From Chryseobacterium arthrosphaerae (GTDB taxonomy: Bacteria; Bacteroidota; Bacteroidia; Flavobacteriales; Weeksellaceae), in contig NZ_MAYG01000001.1 of assembly GCF_001684965.1 (NCBI RefSeq), positions 3,038,001 to 3,102,000 of the forward strand: a stretch of 64,000 nucleotides of DNA, given 5' to 3'. Below are positions 62,923 to 64,000 of the stretch, piece by piece. Under the pieces are notes generated by a model that did not search any database, had not been told where the DNA came from, and saw nothing but the letters and a program-made list of their open reading frames with translations. Positions within the stretch are counted from its first letter, which is position 1; each line of letters starts with the position of its first letter. The translations under genes and the position numbers were made by a program.

Positions 62923-63675
62923 ATGAAAAAAGCAGTCCTGTTACTTCCATGCGTTCTGTTTGCTGCAGCCCAGGCTCAGGAAACAGAAAATAACCCGGCA
63001 GAAAAGATGAATATCATCAAAACCAATGTCACAGCCTATGCTTTCCGGAATATTAATCTGTCTTACGAAAGAGCGATCAACCAGTGGTTCTCCGTGAATA
63101 TTGGATTCGGGACCATGCCGGAAGGAAAGGTTCCCTTCATCAATGCCTTCCTGAAAGATGAGGATGAAAAAAGATTTCAGAATCTCAGAGTAAAAGCAAC
63201 AAACTTTACCATAGAGCCCAGATTTTACATAGGACATGGATATGGAAAAGGATTTTATATTGCCCCTTATTACCGGCACTCCGATGTTTCGTCCAATACG
63301 TTTGATTTCTACTATGATTACAATGGGCCGGACGGAAATACCTACCAGATCCCTCTCAAAGGAGAAGGCAGTACTAAAGGAGACAGTGGCGGATTAATGG
63401 TAGGAGTACAGTTTTTCCTCACCACAAGCCGGAACCTCGTCCTTGATTTCTGGATTGCAGGAGCCCATTATGGAAGCGGCAGAGGAGATTTCAGTATGAC
63501 TTCCAATTATGTGCTTACCCCGGATATGCAGGCACAGCTAAAAAAAGAAATAGAAAACCTGGATATCCCATTTGTAAAATATACTGTGGAAACGAATGCC
63601 AATGGAGCAAGAATAAAAGTGGATGGTCCGTGGGCTGGTTTCAGAAGCGGGCTTTCTTTGGGATACAGATTTTAA
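62923..63675 (+). CDS. DUF3575-type outer-membrane beta-barrel protein
   Basis: 250 residues with a signal peptide (MKKAVLLLPCVLFAAAQAQ). Motif IIKTNVTAYAFRNINLSYER at the start of the mature part and GGLMVGVQFFLTTSRNLVLD in the middle, with WAGFRSGLSLGYRF at the end, an aromatic C-terminal strand. These match DUF3575, small barrels often regulated with surface sensors. A response regulator gene follows 100 bp downstream. Confidence 0.85.
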   Translation: MKKAVLLLPCVLFAAAQAQETENNPAEKMNIIKTNVTAYAFRNINLSYERAINQWFSVNIGFGTMPEGKVPFINAFLKDEDEKRFQNLRVKATNFTIEPRFYIGHGYGKGFYIAPYYRHSDVSSNTFDFYYDYNGPDGNTYQIPLKGEGSTKGDSGGLMVGVQFFLTTSRNLVLDFWIAGAHYGSGRGDFSMTSNYVLTPDMQAQLKKEIENLDIPFVKYTVETNANGARIKVDGPWAGFRSGLSLGYRF

Positions 63676-63775
63676 AAAATACAATTAAAACCCAAAATAA
63701 TTGTACTTTCTTTTTTTATGAATGGTTTTTTTTATCTTTAAGCCAAACAATTGCTTATTTGGATGAATACTGAAT

Positions 63776-64000
63776 ATGAAAATCCTGATCATAGAAGACC
63801 ATAAAGAACTTGCAGCCAATACAGTAGATTACCTTAAGAAAGAAGATTATATCTGTGAAATAGCCTCTAATGCAAAGGAAGCGTTAGAGAAAATTGAGCT
63901 TTTTGAATATGATTGTATTCTTCTGGACCTGATGCTGCCTGATGGTAACGGACTTGAGATTTTAAGACATATTAAAAATGACACTCCACAGGCAAGCATT
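63776..64000 (+). CDS. Response regulator, receiver domain (3' end outside window)
   Basis: 75 codons are inside the window, starting MKILIIEDHKELAANTVDYL, with the acidic pocket Glu7-Asp8 and phospho-acceptor Asp51 in DCILLDLMLPDGNG. The spacing and the LMLPDGNGLEILR segment are those of OmpR/PhoB-type regulators, whose DNA-binding domain would follow beyond the edge. A sensor kinase is likely further downstream. Confidence 0.92.
   Translation, partial: MKILIIEDHKELAANTVDYLKKEDYICEIASNAKEALEKIELFEYDCILLDLMLPDGNGLEILRHIKNDTPQASI

Overview
The window is most likely from a Chryseobacterium-like member of the Bacteroidota (Weeksellaceae). The signs are low GC, secreted proteins with type IX secretion C-terminal sorting domains (YPNP...KF motifs), promoters with a TAnnTTTG -7 box (the best is at 56700-56729), weak Shine-Dalgarno sequences, and many short 'MKK...' secreted proteins and lipoproteins. 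This assignment is inference from gene content; no rRNA or tRNA gene was seen.

Layout. 1-7.7 kb: a partial subtilisin-like protease on the minus strand, then a HupE/UreJ-type membrane protein, an M1 metallopeptidase and two secreted proteins of unknown role. 7.8-14.4 kb: two tiny double-glycine-leader cysteine peptides facing a LytTR/LytS-type two-component system, then a divergent cluster with a DUF2490 porin-like protein, a citrate (CitMHS) transporter, a dicarboxylate symporter and a TerC-family protein. 14.5-16.9 kb: groES and groEL, separated by a four-helix-bundle (23S-IVP/Avd-like) gene flanked by inverted heptad repeats.

17.6-24.6 kb is the most unusual region. It holds eight copies, all in one orientation, of a roughly 110-bp structured palindromic element. 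Single genes lie between the copies, all on the plus strand, with fragments of the groEL 3' end and of other gene ends at the junctions. Paired changes in the stems of several copies suggest that the folded form is what is conserved. The arrangement resembles a cassette array, but no recombinase is visible. 24.7-43.2 kb is an accessory stretch of mainly same-strand genes: kelch, MBOAT/AlgJ-like O-acyltransferase pair, SUKH, DUF2461, serine hydrolases, alpha/beta hydrolases, phosphodiester glycosidase, DinB, tautomerase and others, with several decayed genes.

43.4-49.9 kb (minus strand) is a SpvB/RHS polymorphic-toxin locus. A sorting-domain protein and a truncated SpvB-like protein are followed by four successive toxin-tip/immunity pairs. 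Three tips carry HExxH zinc-protease motifs, and all four partner genes encode signal peptides or lipoboxes. 50.2-56.7 kb: secreted or enzymatic genes around a gene-free 600-bp AT-rich segment with five perfect DnaA boxes (a candidate oriC), then hydrolases, DUF2200 and an ATP-grasp protein. 56.9-64 kb: two sorting-domain proteins, an FMN riboswitch with ribB, a TonB-dependent-receptor-like protein, a DUF3575 protein and the start of an OmpR-type response regulator.
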